DNA of 64,000 bases from Fomes fomentarius (Eukaryota > Basidiomycota > Agaricomycetes > Polyporales > Polyporaceae). Every line of letters starts with the position of its first letter. Position 1 is the stretch's first letter. Made by a program: the position numbers and the translations under genes. Location: NCBI GenBank assembly GCA_022606135.1, contig JABYQN010000001.1, positions 2,418,001 to 2,482,000 on the forward strand, given 5' to 3'. The notes under the pieces were generated by a model that was not told the DNA's origin, did not search any database, and worked only from the letters and a program-made list of their open reading frames with translations. Below, one piece after another: positions 1 through 13,783 of this stretch.

Positions 1-3000
1 GACGACCTCAGGCGCCATCCAGAAAACGGAGCCTTGTAGAGACGGACGGTGCGCACGGTGACCCGGCATCAAGTCTGTAGACATGTGAGTATGTACGCCT
101 ATAGATGCAGTTGTGCCGAATCACTCACTGTCCTCGACCTTCTTGGAGATACCGAAATCAGTGATCTTAATGCCACCCTTGTTGTCGACGAGCATGTTCG
201 CGCCCTTGATATCACGATGGATGATATCACGCTCGTGAAGATAGTTCAGACCCAACAAGATCTGGCGGACCCAGTTGCGCACGAGCGGCTCCTCAAATGC
301 ACCGTAGTTCCTCAGCAGAGAGGTGACGGAACCACCGGGAACGTATTCCAAGAAGATGTTCAAGTGATCATCGTCAATACACGATGCTGGAGAAACCGTC
401 AGTTCAAAGATCGGCTGAGTGGGAAAAGAAGAGCGTACAGTGATACTGGACAATGTTCTCATGGTGCAGATCGCGCAAAAGCTCGATCTCGCGTTCGAGC
501 GCGCTCAGCATGGACTTCTTGCGTTCTTCGTTCGGAGCCGAGCCAGTGGGCAGCTCGACCTGCTTGACGGCCATGAGTAGACCGGTCGCGGCGTCCATAC
601 CGAGGTACACCTTGCCAAACGACCCAGCACCGATGAGGGCACCCTTGATCCACTTGATTGCCTTCTCGCCTGCATATGACAATGAGTGAGTCTGACTCTG
701 CAAGCAACCGTGTTCAGTTTACAGTGGCTGACCTTTAGTGGACACGATCGGCTTGCCAGGCTCTTCATCTTCCTCAGTGGCTTCGTCCTCCTCTTCCTCT
801 TCCTCTTCCTCCATCTCTTCGTCTTCCTCCTCCTCTGCCGCTTCCTCGCCTGTGATGCTCTGGCGATCCTCGGCAATGTCAACCTTCGTCCACTCATCCG
901 AGTCGCCTGACTTCACTGCGCTCTCCTGACGGCTCTCGACCTCGGCAGTGATCTCGTCGACGGTCATCAGGCTGGCGGTGTCCGAACGGTCACGCTTGCT
1001 CCGCAACTCAGTGATGTAACTCATACGCTTCGATGCGGTAGACATGCGACGGTTGGGACGCATCGAGTTCTGACTATCGGATAAGTTCAGAGACTCGGAC
1101 AGCGACTCAGACGGGAAGGCAACCGGGGGAAGGAGCTGCGGGGCGACCGACATGCGCTTCGTTGCCGGCGAGAGGTCTTCTGTGGCAGTCAGGTCGACAG
1201 AGTGCCCGTCGTCGGTGGACAACGATAGACGCGGCGGAGGGTCGTGCGCGGTGCCATCGTTCAGCAGGCCGGGTTCCGGCGACAGCCTGTCCACGGCCGT
1301 CGAGGACGTAGCGGAGGCCATAGAAGCCCTCGGCGACACCGTGCGCTGGGATCCAAGCGTGCTCACGCTGAACCTGCTCTGCGGCCCGGTGAACGAGATT
1401 ATGCTGTCGCGGCGGTTGGGCAGGCCGCTCTGCCGCATCATGCTCTGCCGCCTCGTGCGCTCGAGCACCTTTTTCTCTGTGAACGGGAAGTACTCTGCAA
1501 GGTGCGTTGTGATGAGCTCGCTCGGCGGACGCTGCCCGAAGAAGTTCCGGAGCTTGGACGGGGTCTTCTTCGCCGCCTTTGGGCTGGCGGTGTTGTTCGT
1601 CGGCGACGGAGGGCTTTCCGGGGCGCCCTCTCCAATCTTGACTCCGAGTCCACTGAGGATGCTCACTGAGCTCGCGCGCTTCATTGCCTTCGTGTATACG
1701 AGCGGTGGCTCAGCGGCGAGCGCCTTGTCTAGTTCATCTTCCCCGTCATCCGATACGACGAGGGTAGGGTGGCTAGTCCTGTACAGCGAGAGACCGTGAC
1801 CCCGCGCGGGGTCGTCGGGAGGCGCATGAATAATTGTCATGAGCTCCGCCTCGCTGAAAGGGCCCTCTGTAACAGAGGGTGAGATAGGGGTCACGAAGTT
1901 ATCGCATGCTTCTGCCGAAACGTACTGGGTGTATTGCCCTGTCCCCAATCGAGGTAAGCTCCCCACCCATCGACGCTCAGACCGCTCTCGTCGGACTCGA
2001 TAGATTCCGAAGCATCTGCTCCCAGCTTCCCAAACTTCTTCAGAGCCTTTGTCAGTATTTCCACTGCCCCGTTGCAGTCAGCGATGTTGAGAGTGGCCGC
2101 CTTGCCTTCGTCTGGCAGAGAGAATTTGATCAATTTCCTGCGGAGGTCATCCAGCGAGGGGGTGTGCGACGGCGTCCCAGGGCGCAACGGCACGTTAATG
2201 TTCCTATGTGTAGGTGGAGATGCGTTCGTGTTGCTTTTCTGCGGCATGTAGGACTCGGCGATGGGAGAGAGGCCATGTGCTTGCTGGAGCTGGGAAGTCG
2301 CGTAAGGATGAGCATTGCCACGACCACCCGGGCGCGGGAGGGGCTTGTCGTTCGTTGGCGTTGAGACTGAATGAGAATTGCTTCTGGTATGGTTGGATAG
2401 CTCGGTGGTTGCATTGCGGCTCGCGTTACGTACGGGCGGTTGAGTGGGAGGAAACGGTAGGGGAGAGGTAGACCGACTAGGAGTACGAAGATTATTGTTA
2501 CCTTGCCGCGGATCGGCAGGCAGACCATAACCTCCTTGCCAACTAGGGCCCTGAGTCTGGCTGGACGGCGTGAGCAAGCCAGCTTGAGGCAGCGCGGGCG
2601 GCCCGTCCGGAAGGGTAGGTGTGCGTCGTCCAGACGTTCCCGGTGTGCCCGGGGCATGGTGTAGGTTTCGTGGCGTGCGCGCGATGGGTGGAAGAGGGGG
2701 CTGTCCGCGAGGCGGAGGGGGAAGAGGAGGAAGGTTCGTACGGCTATGCGCAGTAGTGGGTGTGCCATACGTCGCTGCGCTGTTTGGCTGCGCAGGCAAA
2801 GGGCGCATAGAGGCGTTGAGACGAGCGGAATCTTGTCCATCGCGCACGATACGGGGCAAATCTGGCGAAACGCTGTTTGGAGGGAGGTGCAAGGGTGCAG
2901 GGCGACCGGACTCGAGCCGTCTTGCCCCGGTAGATCGTGATGAACTCCCCTGATCACTAGATAAGCTAGACGTGCGGTTGTGATCTGCGCCTCTTGGTCG

Positions 3001-3519
3001 ACTCAGGGTGGAGGAGAGCGCGGCACTAGAAGAGCACTTCTGCCTCAACTGCTTGACTGCATTAACGATCCGCAACCTATCTCCCACACTGTTCATGCCC
3101 ATCTCCTTCAAAGTCATCTGGTCCAGCTCAAGCAGCACATCACCTCTAATGTCGTGGGCCTTGAATGTGCTAGCGTGATGCCCGCACTTGATATCGGAAA
3201 GCCAGAGCGCAACGTGGGCGTCAGTCCAAGATCGTAAGAATTCGGGGTATGATACGCCCAGGGGAGGATCGAGCGCATGGTTGGAATGCGAGTTCGTTGG
3301 AGTATTCGTTAGCGAGCCGTTCAGGTTGATCGCCGCGCGTGAGAGCTGAGGGCCTTGAAAATGTAGGGAAGATGGGGAGGTCGGAGAAGAAGCTCGCGAG
3401 GTGGGCTGAGATGCGTCGTCGAGCGCCTGGAGGTTGCTGGAGCTGGCCACTGCCACAGACATCTGTGATGATGGTGGAGACCAAGAATGAATCCTTCCGT
3501 GCGATGGCGGTTGTAACAA
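1..3519 (-). CDS. STE11: STE11/BYR2-type MAP kinase kinase kinase, 3' end off the window
   Basis: Mitogen-activated kinase kinase kinase of the pheromone/filamentation/osmostress cascade; it phosphorylates a STE7-type MAPKK. The N-terminal exon (3519 to about 1923) has a SAM domain at residues ~96-160 ([26 protein letters not shown]), a long Pro/Ser-rich linker, then a Ras-association-like segment at ~455-505. The second exon carries Ser-rich sequence and a very acidic Glu run (about 740-870). The kinase begins at ~669: Gly loop [11 protein letters not shown], lysine in MAVKQVELP, catalytic [11 protein letters not shown] in ITDFGIS, and WMAPEVV at the left edge. Introns read at about 1855-1922, 670-732, 386-440 and 38-111. 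SAM-RA-kinase order is that of Ste11/Byr2/Ubc4. The kinase C-lobe lies outside the window. Start chosen at 3519, the first Met of the long exon. Confidence 0.9.
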
Positions 3520-5888
3520 GTCAGGTCGAGTGTCAGTCGTCCAAGCTCGTCGTCCAGCACGCTTAATCCCTCATAGACCGGTATGAGGACCTGTGAGGCC
3601 AATATACAGCTGAGAATGAGAAAGAGAGAGGTGGAGAGGGCAGTCAGCGTCGACCGAGGAAACGAGAGGAGAAGGAAGACAGCGGAGGAGAAGGCAAAGG
3701 CAAAGGCTGAAAGAGAACAACGACTGGGACCACAACAACGATCGGTAAGTTTCGTCCAATAGGCGCTCGGCGCTCATCACCCTCCTCTTGCCACCGCTAC
3801 GTACCTACGGTACCATCTCCTCAAGCTCAGACTTGTTGCCTGTCAGTGTCCACCTCGAGCTCATTCTTACAGCCTTCGCGTGCACTCATCGCAGTCTCTA
3901 CTCGCCCGCGTTCCAACGTCGCCCGGTAATTTCTCCTCCGTTGCCTCGCGTACCTTGCTACTTTCAATTCTACGCGCCCGATCGCTGAGCGCCGAGCCAT
4001 TAACCTCACAGGCTCCCCTTTACCGCACCTCACAACAATGAGACGTACTGTGGTCCTATGAGCTTCCTGCACTTGCTCATGATGGTCCATGGGTCTGACA
4101 AGCGACTGCTAACGCCAATAATTCTCGACAACGTTGTAACGTTCCCGTTAAGTATGACTGGGATCAGGAAGCTTCTGAAGCGGAAGGGGTCGTTTCGTCG
4201 CGGTAAGCTCGTCCTACTTGCCAAGCCCTCGGCTGCGCATACTGGCTGTATATGCCGCTCCGCGGAGGCGTCTAGACAGTGGAGTTCCTTGCGCTATGCA
4301 GATCCGATTCATCTTTCTGCCATGCACTGCCATGCGACGACTGACGTCTTCGACAAGTGTGCTTGTTACGCGCGCGTACGCTCTGATAGTCTGCGTGTAT
4401 CCTTGTATACATCTAATATGTCAACATGAAGGCGACGTTGAACGGTAGACACAACGTAATAAAACCAGTCGGGGTCAACATTAATGTTGGTGAGTATGTG
4501 TGTTTAGACTTACACCACCAAACCAGTGCCAGCCCGCGACAGTATGTGGCCGAAAGATGTCAGGGAGCGGCCCGTCGGGTATCACCTGGAGCCAATCTGG
4601 TACTGGTCAGGAATCAGGGTATCAGCCAGGGATGGAGATCTGGGGAACTCCCGAGGGGCGTCCAACCTGCCAGTGGTATCCATTTTCGATCTGGCGCTAT
4701 GCGACGACCGACATCTTGAGCATCAGAACAGGTTCCCTTTTGGCTGCCACAGACCATCAATTGCAGAAGTTACGAACGGCGACACGAGTCGGAGTCGTCC
4801 CCACGATTGCGAAAGAAGCCCCGCCGCGAGGATGCTGCCGTTGACGTCGGTCATCCGAAACCGTGCTGTGAATTGTACCTTGAGCTTATCTTGGACGTCC
4901 TCTTCTTGCTAGCGCCCATGGCCCAGTCCTCGGGGAGACTGAAACAGCTGAGACACGCGCGGGTGACGTTGTATCCATAGACACTGCTTGTACACAAGTA
5001 GTGCCACAGGCCCAATGTCCCAAGTTGATCGATCATATTTGAATCAAGTACCTGCACATCATGGATGTCTGTTAATCCACGTCCAGACCTCAGCCTAATA
5101 AGTAATGGGAGCAGCAAGACACCTGTCAGGCGCCGGCGTCAGCTTATACGCTGGCAGATCCGGGTGCCGTCGAATGCAACATCAGGATGTCAGTAATACA
5201 CACCTGCGCTCACCATTGCCCCGCAGGCCGGCACCTCGCCGCCTTTGCTCCGTATCTTAGACTCTGCACGTCAACATGACTGTGTCCACCGGATTCGTGC
5301 AAATACATACGCGCGTCGGTGTTGGAGCTCGAGGTTGGCGGCCGTTCCTGGTGAACCAGGACGACGAGCGCAAACCTTGAGCTTGAGCCGTGTCAGGCTC
5401 TTCCAAATACGTGGGCATGTGTCCGCGCCGACAGTATGAACTAGCACGCTGCGATGTTGAGCTGTGGACAGCTGAGGACACGAACGGGCGCGTTGCAACG
5501 AGGATGGCGGATGGGCGAGGACGTCGGGCGGAAGGTTTTTAGCATAATTTCTGGCCCGCAAGGCCAAATAAGGGAAGGGAGAGTGAGAACCTTGGCGGGG
5601 AGATTTGGCGGCTCTGGGCTCTGGACGCGACGCCGGACGGAGGACTAAATAAAACGGCTTCGGCGCGGCTATATGTCGTCCTTCTAGCTCTCCCCTTCGA
5701 CCCTTGGGTCGCCGACATCTCTCTCCTCCTTCGCCCACCGTGTTTCCGGTCTTCCGGCAGGTCTTTCGCCACTTCCCTTCTTTTCTGCCCTCTCTTCCCC
5801 TCCCTGATATTCCTTCCTCTCTACCCTCCATAACCCTCACCGTCACAGACCAACACGACGTCCACCTAATAGCACTCATCTGCCCACC
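3520..5888. other. 2.4-kb divergent intergenic region between STE11 and the glucan synthase
   Basis: No gene can be supported here. The longest open frames (for example about 4526-4912 on plus) lack recognisable motifs, and overlapping frames on the same strand are equally open. The STE11-proximal part (3600-3720) is purine-rich on plus, that is CT-rich in the sense of STE11, as expected of a fungal core promoter or 5' leader. The region must hold both promoters. Confidence 0.5.
5645..5888 (+). promoter_or_regulatory. Core promoter and pyrimidine-rich leader of the glucan synthase gene
   Basis: An AT-rich TATA-like motif (TAAATAAAA, 5645-5653) is followed by a long C/T-rich tract from about 5690 to 5830 and then the ATG at 5889. 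This TATA-like box plus CT-rich tract arrangement is common in highly expressed filamentous-fungal genes. Promoter activity is inferred from position. Confidence 0.5.
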
Positions 5889-8800
5889 ATGTGGGTGACC
5901 ACCCTTCTCCTTTCCATCCTCGCACTCGCCCAGTACGCCGCCGCCGCCCCGTACAGCGAGGTCTACGCCGACTACAACATCAACACGAATAAGAATGCTC
6001 AGTCACCCCTTGAATACTCCACCACGAAACGTGCCAACTACCACTCATCGCCCGACAACTGGCGCGCCATCCCATTCTACACTATCCTCTTGGACAAGTT
6101 CGCCGATGGCGACCCATCCAACAACGACTACTTCGGAACCATGTACGAGTGGGACTGGCGGGAAACCCAGCTTCGATATGGTGGAGATCTCAAGGGCTTG
6201 GTCTCGAAGCTGGACTACCTGCTTGGAATGGGCATCAAGGGCATTTTCATCTCTGGCACGCCGTTCATCAACATGCCATGGCAGGCCGACAGTATGTGTC
6301 TTCCCGTCCCTTCAACGCGTTTGTGCCTCACCGCAAATGACCTAGGTTATTCGCCTCTGGACTTTTCCGTGCTCGACCCCCATTGGGGCACGTTGAAAGA
6401 CTGGCAAGATACAATTGACGAAATTCACTCACGCGGGATGTATGTCATGGCTGACTTCACTGTCGGCACCATGGCCGACCTCATTGGTTTCAAAGGGTAA
6501 GTATTGTTGGTGTTACCTCATATCCCGCATTCCTCCTTATACCTTCTCAGTTTCCTGAACACGTCGACGCCGTTCGATCTTGGAGAACATGACGCCCTAT
6601 GGAAGGATCCGCTGTATGTGCCATGGGGATTTGAAGAGTATAAGGACTTTAAGGTGCGGCGTGCTGCTCATTTCAGGTTGCACTGTATCGAGGTGTTCAT
6701 GCGTGACCCCAGATCGACAACGCAAACAACGATTCTTGTCAATTGCCTATCTTTTGGTCTGAAGAAGGTATCATCCAGGACATTGGTCGGAAGACTGGCT
6801 GTAGGTCCTCCGACTTTGACCAGTATGGCGACATGGAAGCGTTCGGTGTCCACCCCGATTGGCAGCGTCAATTGGCGAAATTCGCCTCAGTACAGGATCG
6901 ATTGCGCGAGTGGAAACCGGATGTGATGGCAAGGTTGAAGGTCTTCTCGTGCATGGCCATCACCGCCCTCGACCTCGACGCTATTCGTATCGACAAGTCC
7001 ACACAAGTTACTGTGGATGCACTCTCGGAATGGGCATCTAGTACGCGTGCGTGTGCTGCCGCGTTGGGCAAAAAGAACTTCTACATCCCTGGTGAGGTCA
7101 CCGGCGGTGATACGTTTGGCTCTCTCTACATGTAAGTGCTATCGTACCCACCTGACTCAATCATATTGACCAACCGCCCTTCAGTGGCCGTGGCCGCACA
7201 CCGACCCAGCGTCCGGTCGATCCCGGGGTTGGTGTCAATGTTACGGCGGAGATGTCTCAGTTCTTCCTCCGTGACCAACCACTCAATGCTCTGGATGGTG
7301 TAGCGTTTCATTACTCTATCTACCGTTCACTCTCGCGCTTCCTGGGTATGGACGGTAATCTACAGGTCGCATTCGACGTGCCCACCAACTTCGTCAACGC
7401 ATGGAACGAGATGCTTAAAACCAATGACTTTTTGAATGCGAATAACGGTGACCTCGACCCCAAGCACATGTTCGGCACGAGCAATTTCGATGTCTTTCGT
7501 TGGCCTAGTCTCGAGAATGGCTCACAACGTAGTGTTCTGGGAACTTTTATCACGAACTTGGTCATGCCTGGTGTAGCTCTGGTGCGTCTTCCTCGAGTGT
7601 TCTGTTCCTCTGTTTCCTAATGTCATGCCTAGTACTACTACGGAGAGGAGCAGAATTTCTATCTCTACGACACTAGCGCGTCCAACTATCTATACGGGTA
7701 AGTGTCACAAGTTGTTACGGACTCTTACTTGAGGCTCATCAGAAACGTAGGCGTCAAGCAATGATCAGCAACAAGGCCTGGCAGCGACATGGGTGTTACG
7801 CCCTTGGCTCGGAGCAATACTTCAACATGCCACTTGGCAAGGCTATCCTCGGCTGCCAAGATGACTGGAATTCTCTTGACCACTTTGATCCTACCTCGGA
7901 CAGCCGCCGGATCTTTGCCCATTTCCTCGCTCTTCGCTCGCACTTTGCCTCCTTGCAAGATGGGTTCAATCTCGTACAGCGTGGTAGCTGGACTTATTTC
8001 ATTCAGCGGCCGGGTTCTAATGGCACGGAAACCGAAATGGGTCTATGGTCGGTGTCGCGTGCACCTAACCCCAGCGTACAGAAGCTCTCAGGCAACGATA
8101 ATGAGGTCTGGCTCCTGTACACCAACGAGAACCAAACGAAGACATGGGAGAACGATTGCAAGGGCAAGCTGTGGATCTCAACTCCTTATCAGGGCCAGAC
8201 GGCCATTCGTAATCTCTTTTACCCATACGAGAACTACACCCTCGAGGATTCTGGCCAGTCGTACTACAACAACAGCAAGGCACCATGGTTCGGTTGCTTG
8301 CCCAAGGTCACAATGGAGCCGTACAGCTTCAAAGCCCTCGTTCCCCTCGACCAGTGGGTGCCCCCACCGCCCATGCTCACGAAATTCTCTCCTGGCCATG
8401 ACGCTAGGATTCAGGCTGAGAGCGGCGACGCGAATGCTACCACCGTCGATATCACACTCGAGTACAACACTCCCATGGACTGCGACAGCATCACCAAGGC
8501 GATCACTCTGACGATGGTCGGCAACGGCGCCGCACCAACTATCACGAACGCGAAATGTAACACCTTGACGAATGTGCCTCCCCCACTCATCCCTGGCGTG
8601 TCGGTGTCGCAGTACTCGTGGACAGCTACGCTCGATCATTTCCCAGACGGTATCCTGGAGATTGCGATCACGAACGCTGTCACTCAGGGCGGCACGTCGA
8701 CTGGAGTGAGTTGACATATTCCGCCGTCGATCGTAACAGTCAAATGTCAAGTATGCTTACATTTTCGTCTCCAGAATACGGATCACTTGTTGCTCCGGAA

Positions 8801-11800
8801 GGGATCTGCAGCGAACGTCATGGTTTTCCCAGAGTCCGATTTTGACAACTCGGCGTTCAGCGTTTCTGGCGGCTCGTACACGTTCAAGCACAAGGCGTGG
8901 GGGGCGGAGATGTTCCGTTACTCTGCCAACTTCGGCCGCAATTGGACGGACTGGCAGAATTTCGAGGAGACGTCGACCTTCGATGCGAAGCTCTTCCAGG
9001 CCGAAGAGAACTTCTGGGAAGGAGACCACGTCATGGTGCAATGTGAGTATGGTGCACTTGGTCAACGAAGTTCATGATGCTGACATATATGATAGACTGG
9101 AGCGACCTCACGAAGTCGGGTAGCGTCGTCGTTCATGCGGACAGTGGGTACAACATGCCTCGCCGTGTCCCCCAGCTTCTCGCTCGCGGCCCTTTCAACC
9201 AGTGGGGCTTTGACAAGGGTATTTCCGCTCAGATGACACACAAGGGCGATAGCAGATGGGAGCTCGAGATCATGGCCAGCTGGCCGACATATCTCCAGCT
9301 CAATGTCTTTGGCTACGATAACTTCTACTACGGAGACGTTGACTCTGACGGCATCCTCGATCGTCTTCCTCCGAACACCGCTGCTCCCAACTACCTGAAC
9401 ATCTCTGCTCCTCCGAAGCCTCATCTTGCGTGGGCGCTCGTTGTTGATGACCATACGCTCACCTGGACCCTCGAGCCCCGTGGCGAGTCTATCATCGGCG
9501 CCATCACTTACGCACTCTTGCTCTCCATACCGGTCATCACTGGTGCGCTCGCCGTCGCCATCTTCATGTGGTCGTTCTACGGGATCAGGTACAACAAATG
9601 GGGTGTCAAGCCGAACAAGGACCACAGCAACTACTTCCCCATCCTCGGATCCCTCGGCAACAAGTCGAGCACCAACGTCAAAGACCACACGCCGATGTCG
9701 GAGAAGATGTTTGGCCACCACCACAAGCACCAGGATATCATCGGCTGGCCGGAGGACAAGGACAAGCGGCGCTGCGTCCTTATCGCGACGCTTGAGTACG
9801 AGATCATTGATTGGAAGCTTAAGGTTAAGATCGGCGGTCTAGGTGTCATGTCCAGTTTGATGGGGAAGGCTATGACGGACGTCGACCTCTACTGGGTTGT
9901 CCCGAAGGTCAAGGATCTGGAGTACCCTCCTGGCGAGCCTGCTGAGCCGATTGAGGTCGTCATCTTCGGCGAGCCGTACCTCATTGAGGTCGAGTACCAC
10001 ACCTTGGACAACATCACCTGGGTCATCCTCGACAGTCCCGTCTTCCGTGCTCAAACCAAGGCCGACCCGTACCCTGCACGCATGGACGATCTCTCCTCCG
10101 CCATCTTCTACTCTACGTGGAACCAGGCCATCGCAGCCACCATTCGTCGCTTCCCTCACATCGACATCTATCACATCAACGACTACCACGGCGCGCTCGC
10201 ACCAATCTACCTCCTTCCTAAGGTTTTCCCTGTCTGTCTCTCCCTGCACAACGCTGAGTTTCAGGGTCTCTGGCCTCTGCGCACCAAGGAGGAGATGAAG
10301 GAAGTGTGCTCGGCGTTCAACATCAGCAAGGAGCACTGCACGAAATACGTCCAGTTTGGAAACACGTTCAACCTGCTCCACGCCGCGGCTTCGTTCATCT
10401 CCGTCCACCAAAAGTCCATTGGTGTCGCGGGTGTGTCCGATAAGTACGGAAAGCGTTCGTGGGCTCGGTACCCGGCTCTCTGGACTCTCAAGCACGTTGA
10501 CTCGCTCCCCAACCCCGATCCCACGGATATTGCGGCTTTGGATGAGAACCCAGTGTCTGTACGCGATGTCCAGGTTGACCAGTCGGCTGAGGCGGAGCGT
10601 CCGGAGCACAAGCGTCAGGCGCAGGAGTGGGCTGGTATCAAGCAGGACCCGGATGCTGACCTATTCGTGTTCGTTGGTCGTTGGTCAAAGCAGAAGGGTG
10701 TGGATCTGATCGCAGACGTCATGCCGTCATTGTATGTTTCAAGTCTGATAGTGTGTGTTTGGATCGACGCTGACACTCACGCTCTCCGCTCTCCAATAGG
10801 CTCGAGAAGCGACCGTCAATCCAGCTTATCACCGTCGGCCCCGTCATCGATCTTTATGGACGTTTCGCAGCCGAGAAGCTTGCTCGACTGATGGAGATAT
10901 ATCCCGATCGAGTGTATTCGAAGCCCGAGTTCACGGCACTTCCCCCCTACCTGTTTAGCGGTGCTGACTTCGCTCTCATCCCTTCGCGTGATGAGCCCTT
11001 CGGTTTGGTCGCTGTCGAGTTCGGTCGTAAGGGTGCACTCGGTGTTGGTTCGCGTCTCGGTGGTCTTGGCCTTATGCCTGGTTGGGTACGTTCGTCTTCT
11101 TTGAATCGTCTGATTTGCACTGATTCACATTCTTGCATACAGTGGTTCCCTGTGGAGTCGATGTCGACAGAGCACATGATGTCGCAGCTCACGAAGACGA
11201 TCAAGATGGCTCTCAAGTCTACTGAGGAAGAGCGTGCGATGCTTCGTGCCCGGTCTGCTGTTCAGCGCTTCCCCGTCGTCGAATGGCGTCAGCGCATGGA
11301 GGACTTCCACAAGCGGAGTATCACGACCAGTCGCACCCTCGCTGGCGCTAATGCTTGGAGACAGTCGGACGCAGAGTTCAATCCGACTGGCCACACTCAG
11401 GAGCCGTCCAGCTGGGAGCCCGAGTATCAGGCATACCCTTCGCAGCCGAATTGGGACAGCCGCAGCATCGCTGAGAGTCAGAGCCCAGGGTTCAATTCCC
11501 CCAATACGCCCGGTTCTCCAGGACAGTGGAGTCAGGATACGCTGACCCCCGGTGGCGACCCGCACCTGATGGCTCCTCGGCTACTCCCCCATGGACGCAG
11601 AGGCTCGGTCAGCACAGACGTTTCGGACAATGAGGGAGACTACTTCTCGAACAACAACAGCCCGGGCGAGACTCGTCAGGAATTCGGCAACTTCTTGGAG
11701 CGCGCAAATAAGACTATTGGTCGCGATCAACGGCATGCTCCTGACCCCTTCTTGGAGGCACCCTCGCGACCGTTCGGCGCTCACTCGCGCGTGTCATCCG

Positions 11801-13783
11801 TAGAGTCCATCGCTTCGATTGTCGACGAGAAGCAAAATTCTCCTCTCAATAAGGCCATTGCATCGGTACGTTAGTGCCACTACTTCAATGTCTTTCTGCG
11901 ACTGATCATACTTGCACATACAGTTCACTGATGCCGACGGAGGTGTCGCTTCGGAATTCGTGCAGAAGCTGCAGATGCTCAACGCCCATAACTCGAAGCA
12001 CGAGCTGTCGATTGAAAAGTACTTGATGAAGAGCGAGGAAGCCTTCTTCGACAAAGTCAAGAAGGATAAGCTCTCGAGCGCTGCCAGCGTCCGTTCGTCG
12101 CAGCGTGACTCCGTTTGGGGAACACCTGCGCCTTCGACCTTCGACCATTCGCGTCCGTCGTCGCCCAGCGGACAGTCGTTCGCGGGCACGGGCCTCAATG
12201 GAGAATACAGCGGCGTACTTCCTAACGGTAACGATGTCGTCATCATGACTGGTCTGCAGATTGCCTTGGCACGCGAGGTGTTTGGTTGGCCTCTATACAC
12301 TATCATCATCGCCCTTGGACAGGTACGTCCATTCTCCGGTCATATTATTCTCGGTTTGACATTGTCCATGTTAGATGTTGGCTGCGACCAGTTTCCAGAT
12401 CACCCTGCTCTCCGGGTCAAACTCGCAAAACAATTTGCAGCTCTACGTGCTTGGTGGTGTCTTCCTCGCGTCTTCCGTCGTCTGGTACACCTTATTCCGC
12501 ATGAAGCCTTCGGTCTATGTGCTTTCGGCGCCATGGGTGTTCTTTGGCATTGCCTTCTTCCTGATCGGCTTGCCGTCTGTCGCCAAGGTCCTCAACGTCG
12601 CGCACGTCGCTCTCTCTAGTGCCTCAACTTGGGCATACGCTATCGCGTCCGCTGCAGCGTTCTGCTTCTTCGGTCTCAACTTCGGTGAAGAAGCCGGTGC
12701 GGCTACGGAGGTCTGGATGTTGCGTGCGTGCATCGTTCAAGGCTCACAGCAAGTCTGGGTCGCCGCGCTGTGGTACTGGGGATTCATGCTCGACGGTGCT
12801 GCGCAAGACAGCCTTCCGCCATGGTGGATCGTGCTCATTGTGTGGCCGTTGGCGGTCATGAGCTTCCTGTTCGCATACCTTATGCTCTACGGTCTTCCAG
12901 GTGAGCTTCCTTGTGCAGCGCGCTAACCGGGTAGATTTGTTGATGTGTGTCTTCGCAGACTACTACCGCCAGACGCCACCTAAGGTTCCCAACTTCCTGA
13001 AGACCCTCTTCCGCCGAAAGATCGTACTGTGGTTCCTTGGATCCGAAATCCTCCGTGACTACTGGCTCAGTGGAGTAAGTCGTGTAGCATATGCGATCGT
13101 TTGCTGTCATCTGACAGATACGTTCTAGCCTTACGGAAGGAACTGGGCCTTCTTATGGAATGTCCCCATCGCGAAGTGGCAGATCGCTCTTCTGGTCGTT
13201 GCCTTCTTTATCGTCGTGTGGGCCCTGATGATGGCCATCCTCACCTACCTCAGTAAAACACATACGTGGCTCCTTCCCGTGTTCGCCGTCGGTCTTGGAG
13301 CGCCAAGATGGTGTCAGATGCTATGGGGCACATCGTCTCTTGCGCTCTACATCCCTTGGGCCGGCCACGCTGGGCCGTATCTCGGAGTCTGCCTGTGGCT
13401 GTGGCTCGGCGTCCTGGATGCCATTCAGGGTGTCGGCCTGGGTCTCATTCTCCTTCAGACACTCTCACGACTCCACGTATGCGCGACGCTCGCGTTCGCC
13501 CAAGTCATCGGTTCTATCTGTGTAATGGTTGCGCGCGCAACCGCACCAAACCGGATAGGACCGGGAAGTGTCTTCCCAGACGCAGCACAGTGGGACTTTG
13601 AGGACGGACTTCTGGGCAGTCCGCTCGCGTCCGCGCCGTTCTGGATCGCGCTTGTCTGCCAGATTGTGATCGTCATCGGTTACTTCTGGTTCTACCGCAA
13701 GGAACAACTTGGTAAGTGGTTGCAGTCCTCCATCCTCTCACATTGCACAGGCTTACTCTTGCGTTCCCACAGCTCGACCATGA
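5889..13783 (+). CDS. AGS1: Alpha-1,3-glucan synthase (Ags1/Mok1 type)
   Basis: Giant plasma-membrane enzyme making cell-wall alpha-1,3-glucan, about 2,300 residues after splicing, as usual for the family. A signal peptide ([20 protein letters not shown]) is followed by an extracellular GH13 amylase-like domain with [13 protein letters not shown] around 6970-7000. A single membrane span near 9500-9590 leads to a cytosolic GT5 glycogen-synthase-like domain. This has the [16 protein letters not shown] sugar-nucleotide motif (about 9830), [10 protein letters not shown] (about 10680) and an [11 protein letters not shown] motif (about 10995). The C-terminal part (12240-13710) is a multi-span membrane region thought to export the glucan. 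Many introns of about 54 nt are visible, for example 6292-6345 and 6497-6550. The last intron, 13712-13772, leaves a three-codon final exon ending Ala-Arg-Pro-stop. Domain order is complete and I see no frame damage. Confidence 0.95.

Noticed and set aside
719..1966. Plus-strand open frames opposite STE11 (for example 1152-1799)
   Set aside because: Mirror frames of GC-rich coding sequence; the minus-strand frame carries SAM, RA and kinase motifs.
4426..4912. Overlapping plus-strand frames of 97-128 codons upstream of the glucan synthase
   Set aside because: Three frames are open over the same bases, no motif or splice structure, and none begins with convincing context.
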